Shown one piece after another: positions 4,647 to 6,377 of a stretch of 6,377 nt of DNA. The stretch is from Planctomycetes bacterium UBA1135 (lineage in GTDB: Bacteria > Planctomycetota > UBA1135): contig DCAK01000117.1 of the NCBI GenBank assembly GCA_002311925.1, forward strand, positions 7,286 through 13,662, read 5' to 3'. The notes beneath the pieces were generated by a model. That model had not been told where the DNA came from and ran no database searches. It saw only the letters and a program-made list of their open reading frames with translations. The translations under genes were made by a program, and so were the position numbers. Positions within the stretch are counted from its first letter, which is position 1. Every line of letters starts with the position of its first letter.

Positions 4647-6377
4647 CTAAACCAGAAAGACCAGCCGGAGGCTCCAAAGCCGTTGAAATGCTTCCTGGAA
4701 GTCGTCTGCGGAAACTTCGAATTCCTCTTGAAATCGGGCCTGAATTTCGACCCAGGGGGTTTCTCCATCGCAGGCCTCCAGGACCGCCTGTTCGAGGGGG
4801 TCGCCATCGAATACGACCCCTCGAGCTGAAAAACGAACCGCGAGGATTTCTCCCGAGGGGTCGCTCGTCGAATCCACCGTCGTTCCTTCGGTGGCCAAGG
4901 GGATGGCTTTTTCCAGGGTTTCGCCGGAGGGGGAAACCTTGCGGCGCACCGCGTGGCCCTCGAGCAGAAGAAGGTCGAGCCCTGAATCCAGGAATGTGGT
5001 CAATGCGTCGCCCGGGTTTTCGACGATGGGTTCCCCGCGGGTGTTGAAGGAGGTGTTGAGGACCATGGGGATTCCCGCCCTTTCTTGAAATGCGGTCGCC
5101 ACCGCGTGCAAGCCGGGGCTGGCCTCCGGGTCGAGGGTCTGGATTCGGGCCGTTCCGTCGGCCGCGACCACCGCCGGGATTGAGCTTCGGCGATTTTCGG
5201 CGACCGGAACCGTGAGCGACATGTAGGGAGAGGGCGTGGCTCCTGGAAACCATTCCTCGGCCGCCTCGCTGAGAACCGCTGGGGCGAAGGGCCGGAAGGC
5301 CTCCCGTTTCTTCACGGCTTCGTTGAGTCGGTCGGCGGCGTCGGGGTCGCGAGGGTCGGCGAGAATGCAACGACCGCCCAGGGCTCGAGGTCCGAATTCT
5401 CCACGACCCTGAAACCAGCCCACCATTTCACCCTCGGCGAGGGCGGTGGCGGCCATTGCGGCGGGGTCGTCGGCGGGTTCCACCGTCACCCAAGGGGCCG
5501 CTTCCTCCAGGGCTTCGGCCACGGCCTTGGATTCGAAGCGGCGGCCAAGGAGAGAGGTCGGCGCCCGGCGCGGAGGGGGGGTGGGATGCACCCGCTCGAG
5601 CCCGAACCATGCGCATCCCATGGCGACCCCGTCGTCCCCGGGCCAGGGCGGAATGAAAACCTGGTCAAAGCCGGCTTCCCGCACGATGCGGCCATTGAGG
5701 GTGCTGTTGAGGGCCACCCCTCCGCACAGGCACAGGTTGCGTTCGCCGGTCTGCTCGCGCAGCCGAGTCAGGAATTCCAGCGCGACCTCCTCGAGGTCGT
5801 TCTGCACTTCGGAGGCGAGTTGGGCGTAGAAGGGGTGATGGTTCTTCTCGGCCCATTCATTGCCATGGGGAAGACCCTGGAGCCGGTCCCAATGCACCTG
5901 CAGGGTTTCCAGGGGCCCGGTCATCACCCTTTCCTGGGCGAATTCTTCGCCGTTCCAGACCTGGTGCCACGGGGCCAGGCCCATGACCTTTCCGCAGGCG
6001 TTCCAATCCCCGAAAATGTGGCTGGAAACGCGGGAATAGACGGCGCCCAGGCTATCCATGTTTTCGAAGCCGTAGTTGTGAAGGAAGACCGGGGTCTTTT
6101 CCGGAATCCACCGCTTCCACACCTTTTCGAGCTGCATGCCCTCGAACCGGTAGACGGACTCCGCTTCGCGCCACCCGGCGTGGCCCGAGCGGTCGGGGGG
6201 ATGCTCGGAAAATCCGGCGACGGCGGGAAGGTCGCCGTCTCCGGTGTGGTCGGGGCCGGGTTCATGCAAATCCGCCCAGGTGCTTCCCATCCCGTCCATG
6301 ACCACGATGAGCCCCTGGTCGAAGGGGGCCCAGGGCATGACCGACCAGGCGTGGGCCAGGTGGTGGGAAAGCTCGGC
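4647..6377 (-). CDS. Carbamoyltransferase, NodU/CmcH/TobZ family, with extra C-terminal domain; 5' end cut by window edge
   Basis: Would transfer a carbamoyl group from carbamoyl phosphate, with ATP, to an acceptor such as a sugar or natural-product hydroxyl. The frame is open to the right edge. An internal ATG at 6338 is not the start, because HHLAHAWSV just before it is the conserved metal-site motif of the Kae1-like domain. About 110 N-terminal residues are probably missing. Numbering from the edge: HxxxH at 5-9; VVMDGMG with Asp28, 23 residues after the first His, the spacing I recall for the TobZ iron ligands; GKVMGLAPW at 129-137; GGVALNSTLNG at 219-229; PGDDGVAMGCA at 246-256; then the C-terminal domain with GWFQGRGEFGPRALGGR from 320, REAFRPFAP at 358-366 and LNTSFNTRGEPIV at 440-452. 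Unusual parts are an insert at about 33-73 and a tail after about 478 ending in a compact helical domain at 511-576. It sits upstream of and close to the Nfu gene. Family secure; acceptor unknown. Confidence 0.93.
   Translation of the reverse strand, partial: AELSHHLAHAWSVMPWAPFDQGLIVVMDGMGSTWADLHEPGPDHTGDGDLPAVAGFSEHPPDRSGHAGWREAESVYRFEGMQLEKVWKRWIPEKTPVFLHNYGFENMDSLGAVYSRVSSHIFGDWNACGKVMGLAPWHQVWNGEEFAQERVMTGPLETLQVHWDRLQGLPHGNEWAEKNHHPFYAQLASEVQNDLEEVALEFLTRLREQTGERNLCLCGGVALNSTLNGRIVREAGFDQVFIPPWPGDDGVAMGCAWFGLERVHPTPPPRRAPTSLLGRRFESKAVAEALEEAAPWVTVEPADDPAAMAATALAEGEMVGWFQGRGEFGPRALGGRCILADPRDPDAADRLNEAVKKREAFRPFAPAVLSEAAEEWFPGATPSPYMSLTVPVAENRRSSIPAVVAADGTARIQTLDPEASPGLHAVATAFQERAGIPMVLNTSFNTRGEPIVENPGDALTTFLDSGLDLLLLEGHAVRRKVSPSGETLEKAIPLATEGTTVDSTSDPSGEILAVRFSARGVVFDGDPLEQAVLEACDGETPWVEIQARFQEEFEVSADDFQEAFQRLWSLRLVFLV

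Noticed and set aside
4060..5047. Plus-strand open frames opposite the Nfu and carbamoyltransferase genes
   Set aside because: Antisense shadows of two genes with unmistakable family motifs. No ribosome site or recognisable product.
4642..5370. Open reading frame of about 243 codons continuing upstream of the Nfu start on the minus strand
   Set aside because: It is Arg/Gly/Pro-rich with no domain, overlaps the well-conserved carbamoyltransferase in another frame, and is expected from GC-rich codon use that depletes stops in alternative frames.
6336..6338. ATG at 6338 as the start of the carbamoyltransferase
   Set aside because: The frame continues to the window edge, and the 13 codons before this ATG encode the conserved HHLAHA metal-binding motif.
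4647..6377. HypF (hydrogenase maturation) as identity of the carbamoyltransferase
   Set aside because: The EFGPRALG, REAFRPFAP and NTSFNTRGEPIV segments with this spacing fit the NodU/CmcH/TobZ group. No HypF-type zinc-finger or acylphosphatase region is visible, although the missing N-terminus leaves slight doubt.

Overview
The window is fully coding and holds two gene groups that face each other. The left group (+ strand, 1-4031) has four genes: a membrane-fusion adaptor cut by the left edge, an ABC ATPase, a MacB/FtsX-type permease, and a small secreted protein that looks like an outer-membrane beta-barrel. The right group (- strand, 6377-4033) has two genes: a NodU/CmcH/TobZ-type carbamoyltransferase cut by the right edge, then a two-domain Nfu/NifU-type iron-sulfur protein. 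The groups meet tail to tail, with one base between their stop codons. I see no RNA genes, mobile elements, CRISPR arrays or intergenic promoters. Any operon promoters lie outside the window.

The organism is a diderm (Gram-negative-type) bacterium, shown by the MacAB-like export system and the signal-peptide-bearing barrel protein. The adaptor's long helical hairpin, the split ATPase and permease, and the Nfu N-terminal domain resemble proteins I associate with Planctomycetota, Verrucomicrobiota and similar phyla. That placement is an impression from family resemblance, not a demonstration.

Left group: adaptor, ATPase and permease would form an ATP-driven, periplasm-spanning export machine that moves a substrate (lipid, peptide, drug or similar) from the periplasm or inner membrane outward. 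The genes are tightly packed: a 5-nt gap, a 17-nt gap, then an 8-nt overlap into the barrel gene. That overlap suggests the barrel protein is made with the exporter and may work with it. The substrate cannot be read from sequence.

Right group: the carbamoyltransferase would use carbamoyl phosphate and ATP to carbamoylate a hydroxyl or other acceptor. It has two unusual additions: an insert after its first metal-site Asp motif, and a C-terminal extension of about 95-100 residues that ends in what looks like a small PqqD-like/winged-helix domain. The Nfu protein starts 5 nt after it and is probably translationally coupled. No known pathway links the two.

Base composition changes sharply inside the barrel gene. 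Hand-counted 60-base lines are mostly about 43-62% G+C before about 3.3 kb, and mostly about 62-73% afterwards with some lines near 50%. The exporter genes also use third codon positions much more evenly than the right-hand genes. This is the clearest large-scale anomaly. The most interesting protein-level observation is the carbamoyltransferase with the added C-terminal domain.
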